From assembly GCA_025360395.1 (NCBI GenBank), contig JANYCH010000229.1:1-16806 (forward strand): a DNA stretch of 16,806 nt. The letters run 5' to 3'. The notes beneath the pieces were generated by a model, which saw nothing but the letters and a program-made list of their open reading frames with translations, was not told where the DNA came from and did not search any database. The DNA is from Cytophagales bacterium (GTDB taxonomy: Bacteria; Bacteroidota; Bacteroidia; Cytophagales; UBA9547). Shown piece after piece: positions 1-7,562 of the stretch (position 1 is its first letter; the number at the start of each line of letters is the position of its first letter). A program made the translations under genes and the position numbers.

Positions 1-397
1 TTTATATAAAGTGCCTCATCATGGTTCAAAGACAGGATATTTAGAACAGATTTTTGAATCTTTAGTAGGAAATAAAAGCATTTTAAAAATCACTCCTTTT
101 AGTCCAAGTAGTTTGCCAACACAAGAAATGCTTGATGTCTATTCAAATCATTCTGATTCAATTTTTTTAACATCCAGATTACATGTCTCCAAAAAGGCAA
201 AAGCAAGAGATAGAACTTTAGATAAAATAATAAATGCTTCTGTAAGAAGTCTTGAAGAGGTTAAATTTATACAAGGTATTATAAGATCAAGATTAGATTA
301 TACAAAAGAGGATTCAACTTGGAAAACAGAAACTTTTGATTCTGCATTGCGATATGAAAAACTTCCCCCTTTAAAAGGTCGAAGTTCAACAACATAG
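1..397 (+). CDS. Metallo-beta-lactamase-fold hydrolase, C-terminal part (5' truncated by window edge)
   Basis: The reading frame is open from the first bases and stops at TAG 395-397, so only about 131 C-terminal residues are visible. The segment begins L-Y-K-V-P-H-H-G-S-K-T-G. The KVPHHGS motif is the metal-binding His-His strand near the C-terminus of MBL-fold proteins of the ComEC-like/RNase Z-like type. It is followed by a probable strand (ILKITPFSP) and a basic helical tail rich in Lys and Arg. No ATG should be taken as the start, because the GTG at 11-13 encodes Val inside the motif. By hand count GC is about 28% over positions 1-300, against about 44% over 481-600, so this gene may be acquired. 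It ends 5 bp from the convergent transglutaminase gene. Substrate and partners cannot be inferred without the missing upstream sequence. Confidence 0.7.
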   Translation, partial: LYKVPHHGSKTGYLEQIFESLVGNKSILKITPFSPSSLPTQEMLDVYSNHSDSIFLTSRLHVSKKAKARDRTLDKIINASVRSLEEVKFIQGIIRSRLDYTKEDSTWKTETFDSALRYEKLPPLKGRSSTT

Positions 398-402
398 ACG
401 AT

Positions 403-1284
403 TTATAAACTTACTCTCCTCACATCCACCTCTACCTGTAAAGCCTGTTTTCCTGTGCAGAAAACCACTCCTTTCATTGGGCTTACGTCAGCAAAATCAC
501 GTCCCCAGGCAAGTGTAATATGTTGGTCTGTTGGGACTAAATTGTTCGTAGGATCAAAATCAATCCAGCCTTCTCCAGGTAAATAAACAGAGATCCAGGC
601 ATGGGATGCATCTGTTCCAACTAATTTAGCTTTTCCTGGTGGGGCAAGCGTTTCTATATACCCACTAACATACCGGGCTGCCAGGCCTTGTGAACGAATG
701 AATCCAATGCATAAATGGGCAAAATCCTGACAAACACCTTTTTTGTTTTTAAAAATAACGTCTATTGGCGTTGCGATTGTGGTATGGCCTGATACAAATT
801 TGAAATCCTGATATACCCGGCCCATTAAGTGCAGGACTGAGGATAATAAACCTTTTCCCGGTATAAAAGATACAGAAGCATATTGATATAAATCTTTATT
901 CAGAACTACATGTTGTGATTCATATTTAAAATGATACACCTCTACATAATCCTTATGAAACTGAGAAAGTGCATTCCTGACTTCTTCCCAGGGCTTATCT
1001 TTATTTAACAGCGAATTTATATTCTCTCTTGCAGAAATCTTAACCTTGCTTTTCACTTTCACCACCAATTCCCTATGGCTTTGCTGGATAGCAAAATACC
1101 GGACATTATTCTCGTAAAAATCGGATAGCTGGTAAAAAACTGTAGGCAAAGGATCAATGTCGAACATTACATCCATGCAATGCTGGAAAGGAAGATTCCT
1201 TGGCTGCAACCAGATTTTGCTATGGCAGTGGCTTACAGGTCCTGAATAAACATATCGGGTTGTATGATCAATCTCGTATATCAA
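403..1284 (-). CDS. Transglutaminase-like cysteine protease (bacterial transglutaminase N-terminal domain plus core)
   Basis: This 293-residue protein has an N-terminal beta-rich domain of the Bact_transglu_N type (about residues 1-85; opening HTTRYVYSGPVSHCHSKIWL) and a transglutaminase core (about 150-250). The triad is visible: Cys185 in KKGVCQDFAH, His228 in TDASHAW and Asp244 in IDFDPTN. These families (COG1305) act as proteases or amidases on amide or isopeptide bonds rather than as true cross-linkers. The start is TTG at 1284. The frame has a stop four codons upstream (the stop of the preceding gene), and the TTG position matches where family members begin (M-x-Y-x-I-x-H-T-T-R-Y). An ATG at 1292-1290 lies in another frame and terminates at once. 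The gene lies 9 bp behind the ATP-grasp/alpha-E fusion, so the two are very likely one transcript and one pathway. Confidence 0.9.
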   Translation of the reverse strand: MIYEIDHTTRYVYSGPVSHCHSKIWLQPRNLPFQHCMDVMFDIDPLPTVFYQLSDFYENNVRYFAIQQSHRELVVKVKSKVKISARENINSLLNKDKPWEEVRNALSQFHKDYVEVYHFKYESQHVVLNKDLYQYASVSFIPGKGLLSSVLHLMGRVYQDFKFVSGHTTIATPIDVIFKNKKGVCQDFAHLCIGFIRSQGLAARYVSGYIETLAPPGKAKLVGTDASHAWISVYLPGEGWIDFDPTNNLVPTDQHITLAWGRDFADVSPMKGVVFCTGKQALQVEVDVRRVSL

Positions 1285-1293
1285 ATCTGCATC

Positions 1294-3828
1294 TTAATTA
1301 GGATAAACCAGGGATTGTACAGAAGCAGAATGGCTGAAATATCTTTCTGTCAAGGCCAAAGAGCATTTTCCAATATTTTGTAATAAGGTATCAAGAACCG
1401 TCTTCAGGTTTTTTCTAATGTAGATCCCATCCTCGGTATCCAAAAGGTTGTTACGGTCACATGTTCTGATCATTGTAAAACTATCCAGGATTATTTGCTG
1501 CTCAAAACCCTTTGAACCAAGTACTTGGCTTCCCGAAAGATGATCCAAATAAACTATTAATTTCTGTAATTGGTAAGAAATAGACCTTGGATTGTTTTCA
1601 TCAAACAGAAGCAAGTCTATGGCATGTTCAAGGTTCAGATAAGACCGGAACTTGAACCTGTAGGTAGAAATAAGCTGATTGCTTTTCAATACTGCTTCCA
1701 ATATTTGTACCTGAACCTGATCAGTATCTTTATATATCAGAGTTGAATTAACAAGTGTCGCAATCAGGTAAGACCTTTCTATTTTCCTTCCTGTCTGAAA
1801 CATCAACCAACCCTGTTCCCGCGGCATACTTTCTGTTATGAAACCTAAAAGAGATACCAGTGAATTATAGGTTTTATCAAGCGCCCCCCCCAGGTTGAGA
1901 TAACCCGTAGGCTTTAATTTTCTGAGTGTAGAACAGTTATCCTTCAGGTTTTCTACCATTCTTCTAGCGTCGTTAGATAAAAAACCACCAACAGATTGAA
2001 TGGACTGAATCAGGTTTCTCAGGTTAAAAGCTAAACCTCCAATCCTGTTATCATTCTGGCACAAATCAAATATTTCGGCTTGCGGATCAATGGTGTTTAC
2101 CTTCTCGCCATCCCCAACAAACCCCGGATAGGTCATAGTAAGTTCAGTCAACGCACACAAAAGCCTTTCATTGACTACGGTAAAATAATCTCCACCAGAA
2201 TTTTCCATGGTGTAGTTCACGGCAACTTTTAAAAGTCTTAAAGTCGCCAGCACACGTTCACTATACCTTCCGCTCCAGAAAAGATTTTCGGCCATTCTGC
2301 TGGTAAGCGATTCATTCAACAGAGGGTTTTGTTTTCCTATAAATGACTTTAAAGCAGTGCTTGGCTGTTCTGGCTCTGCCACAACCCAAGTGTCTTTACT
2401 TATTCCTCCTGCCTGGTTTGATACTATAAAACGGTCCTTTTCAGGCGAACTTCTTGTTAAACCACCTGGCATAATAGAATATCCGGATCTTGAGCCTATG
2501 GCAAAGCCTCTTAAAACTGCAAACCTGGACTCTAATTCATTGTTAACCAGTGAAGGCACCGCAGAGAAATTTACTTTTTCCTGGCCAACATACAGGTAAG
2601 GCTCATGCTTTATTTTTGCGATTAAATCTGCCAAATCCTGTTTTCCCAATAAGGAAGGAATAATGGTAGGGCTGCCTGTGTACCGGTCAATCTTTTTAAC
2701 CAGCAAGGTATCCAGGTTGGTCAAAACATAACTCAGTTCTTTGGGCTGACCGCACCACCAGGTAGCAACGGTAGGTAAAATAAGGTCTTGATTAAAATAA
2801 GTACGGTAAATGGTTCCCAAAAAAGGGATCAGACCTGGGTTCTCCAAAATGCCGCTTCCCAAAGGATTGGCCAATACTACATTGCCTTTCCTGACTGCTT
2901 CCAGTAAACCGGGAACGCCCAATTTAGAATCCGGCCTAAATTCCAATGGGTCACAAAATATATCGTCAACCCGGCGAACGATGATGTCAATTTGCTCGAG
3001 CCCATGAATGGTTTTGATCCAGACGCAACTGTCCTTCACCAATAAATCGCTTCCCTGAACGAGGTTTACTCCAATATAATCTGCAAGAAATGCGTGTTCA
3101 AAATAAGTTTCGTTCTTTTCCCCGGGCGTTAGCATGGCTATACGGGGATTTTCTTTTTGATTCGGCGCCAGCTGGCACAGTGAATGATAATAGGTTTGAA
3201 AAAAGTCTGCTATCTTCCTGATCCTTTGGGAATTGAAAAGTTCCGGTAAAACCTGGATCATGGCCGACCTGTTTTCCAACGCGTAACCCATTCCGGAAGG
3301 TGCCTGTGTCCGGTCGTTTACCATCCACATTCTTCCATCAGGGCCTCTTGCAATATCTGCCCCGTATAAAGCCAGAGGATATTCATTCCCAAAAGAGATA
3401 TTATCGCACTGCCTCAAAAAACCTTTGTGACAATAAATTAATTCATGCGGAATGAGGCCGGATTTTAGCAGTTCCTTTTTTCCATATAAATCCTTTAGAA
3501 TGAAATTAAGGACTTCAGCCCTCTGAATTAAACCACGCTCAATGGTTTTCCACTCATTTGCATTCAATATCCAGGGAATGGGGTCCAGGTTCCAGGAACG
3601 TTGCAATGCAAGATGGCCGTCATAAACATTATAGGTTACGCCGTTCTCAAGAAGCTGTTTTTGCAAATCCTTAGTTCTCTGTTGGATTTCATTTAAACCA
3701 AGAATGTTGAGGTTTCCCAGGATTATTTTCCATTCCGGCTTAAGTTCATTTTCTAGAATAGTCTCATCATACATCAAATCCTCAACGATGTTATGACCGG
3801 ACTTATTTTTTTTCGGGGAAAGAAACAT
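1294..3828 (-). CDS. Circularly permuted ATP-grasp / alpha-E domain fusion protein
   Basis: The protein has 844 residues. Residues 1 to about 490 match the circularly permuted ATP-grasp family (COG2308, DUF404/407). Visible segments include NGVTYNVYDG (62-71), YGADIARGPDGRMWMVNDR (155-173), QAPSGMGYALENR (175-187), RRVDDIFCDPLEF (285-297), GNVVLANPLGSGILENPGL (315-333) and the MPGGLTR loop (453-459). From about residue 508 (TSRMAENLFWSGRYSER) to the end it matches the alpha-E domain (COG2307, DUF403). In many bacteria these are two separate genes; here they are fused in frame without a break. The established family proposal is that the ATP-grasp part forms amide bonds on a peptide or peptide-like substrate, with alpha-E as a helical partner. 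The downstream transglutaminase-like protease completes three of the usual four parts; the proteasome-like Anbu peptidase is not in this window. The start is ATG at 3828, with only a weak AAGG upstream. Confidence 0.9.
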   Translation of the reverse strand: MFLSPKKNKSGHNIVEDLMYDETILENELKPEWKIILGNLNILGLNEIQQRTKDLQKQLLENGVTYNVYDGHLALQRSWNLDPIPWILNANEWKTIERGLIQRAEVLNFILKDLYGKKELLKSGLIPHELIYCHKGFLRQCDNISFGNEYPLALYGADIARGPDGRMWMVNDRTQAPSGMGYALENRSAMIQVLPELFNSQRIRKIADFFQTYYHSLCQLAPNQKENPRIAMLTPGEKNETYFEHAFLADYIGVNLVQGSDLLVKDSCVWIKTIHGLEQIDIIVRRVDDIFCDPLEFRPDSKLGVPGLLEAVRKGNVVLANPLGSGILENPGLIPFLGTIYRTYFNQDLILPTVATWWCGQPKELSYVLTNLDTLLVKKIDRYTGSPTIIPSLLGKQDLADLIAKIKHEPYLYVGQEKVNFSAVPSLVNNELESRFAVLRGFAIGSRSGYSIMPGGLTRSSPEKDRFIVSNQAGGISKDTWVVAEPEQPSTALKSFIGKQNPLLNESLTSRMAENLFWSGRYSERVLATLRLLKVAVNYTMENSGGDYFTVVNERLLCALTELTMTYPGFVGDGEKVNTIDPQAEIFDLCQNDNRIGGLAFNLRNLIQSIQSVGGFLSNDARRMVENLKDNCSTLRKLKPTGYLNLGGALDKTYNSLVSLLGFITESMPREQGWLMFQTGRKIERSYLIATLVNSTLIYKDTDQVQVQILEAVLKSNQLISTYRFKFRSYLNLEHAIDLLLFDENNPRSISYQLQKLIVYLDHLSGSQVLGSKGFEQQIILDSFTMIRTCDRNNLLDTEDGIYIRKNLKTVLDTLLQNIGKCSLALTERYFSHSASVQSLVYPN

Positions 3829-4062
3829 AATTACCTTGCAATGAATGGCAAGATTCTAAAATAAACCAAAAAAGAGGAGAAAACAAACTAAAAACAAGCT
3901 ACTAATTGCTTAAAAAGAGAAAACATAAGCATACATGATTAAAAAAATGACCAGGAAATTGGGAAAAGGTATTAATGACGTTTGGACATTTTAAGTCCTG
4001 CTGAATGAAATTTGCAAAGCAATGTCCTTGGTTAAGGATTAATCAAATGATAACTTACAAAA
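3829..4062. other. Intergenic region between the ATP-grasp operon and the small membrane protein gene
   Basis: This 234-bp stretch lies upstream of the ATP-grasp fusion and downstream of the minus-strand membrane protein gene. It must hold the promoter for the ATP-grasp/transglutaminase operon. I could not find a TAnnTTTG box on the minus strand at a convincing distance. A 19-codon open frame on the plus strand (about 3934-3993) has no recognisable product. A loose inverted repeat, GGACATT (about 3983-3989) and AATGTCC (4021-4027), has a loop of about 31 nt and is not strong evidence of structure. Confidence 0.5.
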
Positions 4063-4084
4063 AGGCAGTCCTGATGGACTGCCT
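4063..4084 (-). terminator. Rho-independent terminator of the small membrane protein gene
   Basis: The stem is a perfect 9-bp inverted repeat, AGGCAGTCC and GGACTGCCT, closed by a 4-nt loop (ATCA on the minus strand). Read on the minus strand, the stem is followed directly by TTTTTG, giving the usual T-tract. It begins 8 bp after the TAA stop of the membrane protein gene (4093-4095), exactly where a terminator for that transcript is expected. On the plus strand the following bases (CTATTCATTT) are only weakly T-rich, so it is probably one-directional. Confidence 0.85.
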
Positions 4085-4092
4085 CTATTCAT

Positions 4093-4425
4093 TTAAAGTA
4101 TCCAATGTAAAATACTGTTTACAAAAGATAAAACTATACTGAAAATCAGCGCCCAAATAAATCCGTTTACCTTAAAACCAGGAACCAAAGCACTTACCAG
4201 CAGTATCATCAAGGCATTGATAACAAATAAAAATAAACCAAGCGTTAGAATAGTAATCGGTAAAGTGAGGATCACCATAATGGGCTTGATGATCATATTT
4301 ACCAAACCTATTAAAAGGGCAACGATAATAGCGGAACCATAGCTTTTGATTGTTACTCCAGGCAATAAATAAGCCGTAACCATAACAGCAAGAGCAGTAA
4401 TCAACAATGAAATTATATAAGACAT
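4093..4425 (-). CDS. Four-helix membrane protein of the phage holin 4_2 / YvlD-like family (PF04020)
   Basis: This 110-residue protein is almost entirely hydrophobic, with four predicted membrane helices near residues 3-22, 30-50, 54-78 and 86-108. The characteristic features are the LLPGVTIKSYGSA turn after helix 1, the GLVNMIIKPIMVILTLPITI stretch and NALMILLVSALVPGFKV. This is the family often annotated as "phage holin family protein" or "superfamily IV 4 TMS holin". Most members are chromosomal, and true holin activity is unproven. There are no phage genes nearby, so a housekeeping envelope role is likelier (inference). It starts at ATG 4425, 51 bp after the helicase stop, and ends at a strong terminator, so it is probably the last gene of a helicase/membrane-protein transcript. 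Confidence 0.88.
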   Translation of the reverse strand: MSYIISLLITALAVMVTAYLLPGVTIKSYGSAIIVALLIGLVNMIIKPIMVILTLPITILTLGLFLFVINALMILLVSALVPGFKVNGFIWALIFSIVLSFVNSILHWIL

Positions 4426-4476
4426 ATTAGAGGTTTTAGAGATTAAGTGAAAAAGATAAACGATGCTTGATGCTAG

Positions 4477-7410
4477 TTAATTAAATAAATTCATAATGTC
4501 TTCCTGAGTCAGGGATTTTACAAAGCTGTCTTCTGTATTGATAATATCGCTGGCCAGTTTCTTTTTTGAATTTTGAAGCTGTACAATCTTTTCCTCCAGT
4601 GTGTCTTTGGTGATGAATTTGTAAATAAATACCTTCTTATCTTGTCCTATCCTGTGAGCACGGTCTACAGCCTGTTGTTCAGCAGCAGGGTTCCACCAGG
4701 GATCCAATATAAACACGTAATCTGCTGCGGTAAGGTTCAATCCAACACCACCGGCTTTTAATGAGATAAGGAAAAGTTTTATTTCTTCATTGTTCTGGAA
4801 AGTTTCCACTTCTTTTTGCCTGTCGCGGGTACTTCCATCCAGGTATGCATATTTTGTCCCTTTCTCGTCCAGGTGGCCTCTCAGAATATCCAGGTGCTTT
4901 ACAAACTGGCTGAATATTAATATTTTATGATCTTCAGCCATTGCATTTTCCAACATGGCCAAGACCTCTTCCATTTTACCGGAATCACCTTTATACCCTT
5001 CAACAGTCATAGCCGGGTGATTAGCCAGTTGCCTTAGTTTGGTCAGGCCTTGGAGAATGTATATTTGTGAACCTCCAATCCCTTTTTTTTGAATGGTCTC
5101 TGTGATCTGATTTCGGATAAAGGACTTTGTTTCTTCATACAATTTATTCTGCTCCTCGCTCATGGTGCAGTATTGGATAAATTCGGTTTTTTCAGGCAAT
5201 TCTTTGGCAACCTGAGATTTATTTCTTCTGAGTATAAAGGGTTTAATCAGGTTATTAAGCCGTTGGGCTTTTTTAGTATCGTTTTTCTTCTCAATTGGGA
5301 TCAAAAATTCATTTTTGAAAAAGGACAGGGTTCCCAAAAGACCTGGGTTCACAAAGTTCATTTGGGTCCACAAATCGCTTGTACTGTTTTCGATCGGTGT
5401 ACCTGTTAAAATAAGTTTGTGCCTGCTTTTTAATTTTACTATCTCTTTTGCAATAACAGATCCCGGATTTTTAATTGCCTGAGATTCGTCAAGGATGATG
5501 TAGTTGAAATAAAAATTAGACATCATATCAGCGTCATTTCGGATAGTACCGTAAGTAGTAAGCACTAAATCGTAATTAACAAACTGATCTATATTTTTAT
5601 CTCTGAAGGCACCTGTATAATTAAAAACTTTAAGCTGAGGGGCAAATTTTTTGGCTTCAAGTTCCCAGTTGTAAATCAGCGAAGTAGGCATTACCAATAA
5701 TGAAGAATTGGACCCACCATTTTCTTTTTCAGATTGGAGAAGTGCCAGGGTTTGCACTGTTTTTCCTAAACCCATATCATCGGCCAGGCAGCCTCCAAGG
5801 TTGTAACTGGCAAGGAACCTCATCCAATTGTAACCGGATTTCTGGTAAATCCTCAGTTCCCCTTTGAAGTTTACAGGAAGAGGATAATCTTCTATTTTTT
5901 CAAAAGCTTTTAATTTTTCTAATTTATTATTGAGGCTTACTTTGGCAAAATTGTCATTTGCAAGTTCCTCAACTAATGCTATATGGTGTTTTTTAAGTGT
6001 TAAGCCTTCGCCGGCTGCTTCATCTGCCAACTGGAACAGATCCGAGTATTTAGTAAACCATTCTTCAGGCATCACGGCAATTTGCCCATCCGGGAGTTCA
6101 AATTCCCGTTTCCCTTCTATAATATATCTTCTTATCCTTTTAAATGGTATTTCATATGGCCCAAACCGGATCACAGCATTCACATCAAACCAATCTATGT
6201 TCTCCTGGATAGAAATAGTCAGCTCCGATTTGCCTAAAAAGTATCTTTTTAAATCTTTAGAATTTTGCTGGATTTTATAACCTAATGTTTCCAGCTCTGA
6301 AGTGTGGTAACTAAGCCAGTCAAAAGCCCTGTATTTGGGCATGACCGCTTTGCCGTTCTTCAACTCCATTCCACGGTCACGCAACTCAATAAGTTTCTTT
6401 TTCTCCCAATCAGCAAAGCGCTTAACTTTGTGGAAGATATAGTTGTCCTGCTTTTTTTCCACTTTTACACTGGTTTCACTTCCATTATCTGCCGAAAAGA
6501 TAAATTTTCCGTAATGAAAGGATAAGTCAAACACAATTTTACCTTCTGTAGAATCTTCCGGATGAATTACACTTTCTTCAGTAAAAATGGATAACGGGGA
6601 AGTAACAGAGAGAAGCTCTGTAAATGAGATGTATGGATAAGCATTTTCACGCTCTGTCACAATATCAAACCCTTTTGCAAAAACATCGAAAGAGGCAACA
6701 AGTGGGGCGACAAACTTTTTATAATATGTATCCTCTACTTTTTTAGGTACCTCAATAAATTTTTTATTCAGGAATGGCTTAAGTTTTGAGCCTTCAACCT
6801 CTTTTTCAAAAGTGTATAATTTGCCTTCCAGAAGTAGCCAGGCAGGTTTATGGCATACTATAATGGCGTTTTTATATTGAAACTCTATTTTTTCCTCCTT
6901 AAATTTAATAGTTGGGTAGTAGTGCGTATTGGTCTCGTTCCTGAAAAAATGAAATAGTATAGTGGCTTTTTCAGGCAACATTTCAATTTTTCTCCAGGTT
7001 GGTTCACCGTCATTGCCCATTTCAAAAACGAATTTTTCCGGAAGAAGCTCCAGAATTTTGGACTTTCTGAATTCAAGGTAATCTGATATTGCCTCTTGGA
7101 TTAATGTATCGCCTTTTTCTTTGTTATATATTTTGGGAAAGAACTCAGCAGCAGTGGTTTTTTTTACTGAAAATTTCTTTAAAACAGCATCCTGCTGGAT
7201 ACTGTCAACCAATTTGATTATTTCATAATCTTTTTCATCTAACCCTGAAGCAAAATCATTGCTGTTAACTGCCGAAATATTTTGATGCTGGAGCGTTAAA
7301 CGTCCTTTTTCATCAAGCTGAATAATAAAAGATTCAAAAATGTATCCCAGATATTCGTGCTGAAGCAACGAATAAACAATTTGAAAAGGCTTGTTAGGAG
7401 AAACATTCAT
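4477..7410 (-). CDS. SNF2-family DEAD/DEAH-box helicase (Swi2/Snf2 ATPase)
   Basis: The protein has 977 residues. The N-terminal half (about 1-500) is a poorly conserved, mixed alpha/beta region without the CxC...CxH pattern of a SWIM zinc finger. The ATPase core follows: Walker A DDMGLGKT (544-551), motif Ia LLVMPTSLIYNWELEAKKF, the DESQ box in ILDESQAIKNPG (639-650), motif III LILTGTPIEN (666-675) and PFILRRNKSQV (724-734). The second RecA lobe has KILIFSQFVKHLDIL, SLKAGGVGLNLTAADYVF, DPWWNPAAEQQAVDRAHRIG and the closing TLEEKIVQLQ. All helicase motifs are intact. Proteins of this class translocate on duplex DNA and remodel protein-DNA complexes; the bacterial role is uncertain but may involve transcription recycling (RapA-like) or repair. 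The start is ATG 7410, with a possible -7 box about 20 bp upstream. Confidence 0.93.
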   Translation of the reverse strand: MNVSPNKPFQIVYSLLQHEYLGYIFESFIIQLDEKGRLTLQHQNISAVNSNDFASGLDEKDYEIIKLVDSIQQDAVLKKFSVKKTTAAEFFPKIYNKEKGDTLIQEAISDYLEFRKSKILELLPEKFVFEMGNDGEPTWRKIEMLPEKATILFHFFRNETNTHYYPTIKFKEEKIEFQYKNAIIVCHKPAWLLLEGKLYTFEKEVEGSKLKPFLNKKFIEVPKKVEDTYYKKFVAPLVASFDVFAKGFDIVTERENAYPYISFTELLSVTSPLSIFTEESVIHPEDSTEGKIVFDLSFHYGKFIFSADNGSETSVKVEKKQDNYIFHKVKRFADWEKKKLIELRDRGMELKNGKAVMPKYRAFDWLSYHTSELETLGYKIQQNSKDLKRYFLGKSELTISIQENIDWFDVNAVIRFGPYEIPFKRIRRYIIEGKREFELPDGQIAVMPEEWFTKYSDLFQLADEAAGEGLTLKKHHIALVEELANDNFAKVSLNNKLEKLKAFEKIEDYPLPVNFKGELRIYQKSGYNWMRFLASYNLGGCLADDMGLGKTVQTLALLQSEKENGGSNSSLLVMPTSLIYNWELEAKKFAPQLKVFNYTGAFRDKNIDQFVNYDLVLTTYGTIRNDADMMSNFYFNYIILDESQAIKNPGSVIAKEIVKLKSRHKLILTGTPIENSTSDLWTQMNFVNPGLLGTLSFFKNEFLIPIEKKNDTKKAQRLNNLIKPFILRRNKSQVAKELPEKTEFIQYCTMSEEQNKLYEETKSFIRNQITETIQKKGIGGSQIYILQGLTKLRQLANHPAMTVEGYKGDSGKMEEVLAMLENAMAEDHKILIFSQFVKHLDILRGHLDEKGTKYAYLDGSTRDRQKEVETFQNNEEIKLFLISLKAGGVGLNLTAADYVFILDPWWNPAAEQQAVDRAHRIGQDKKVFIYKFITKDTLEEKIVQLQNSKKKLASDIINTEDSFVKSLTQEDIMNLFN

Positions 7411-7429
7411 AATAAAAAACGAGCAGTTT

Positions 7430-7437
7430 CAAAGTTA
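7430..7437 (-). promoter_or_regulatory. Possible -7 promoter element for the SNF2 helicase gene
   Basis: On the minus strand this reads TAACTTTG, an exact match to the Bacteroidota -7 consensus TAnnTTTG, ending 20 bp before the helicase ATG. No TTG -33 element was found at the usual distance, so the call rests on the -7 box and its location alone. It would imply a short leader of roughly 12-14 nt. Confidence 0.35.
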
Positions 7438-7439
7438 AC

Positions 7440-7447
7440 TAAATTTG
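7440..7447 (+). promoter_or_regulatory. Possible -7 promoter element for the aldehyde dehydrogenase gene
   Basis: TAAATTTG on the plus strand matches TAnnTTTG and lies in the only intergenic space upstream of the dehydrogenase, about 115 bp before its ATG. No TTG -33 element is present at the expected spacing, and the leader would be long, so this is a weak call. Confidence 0.2.
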
Positions 7448-7562
7448 TAGTTTTGTGAAAAATATAAAGTTTAAATTGGATTAAAACTGGTTGTTTTCGT
7501 AATAAAATAAAGCAAGTTTACAACGGTACAGTTTTACTGGAAAGATACAAATTCATTCGGCC

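Noticed and set aside
3934..3993. 19-codon plus-strand open frame (MIKKMTRKLGKGINDVWTF) that could be a peptide substrate for the ATP-grasp module
   Set aside because: It is short, has no ribosome binding site or promoter, is on the opposite strand to the operon, and has no recognisable precursor features.
4093..4425. Prophage holin
   Set aside because: The family name is historical; there are no lysis, capsid or integrase genes in the window.
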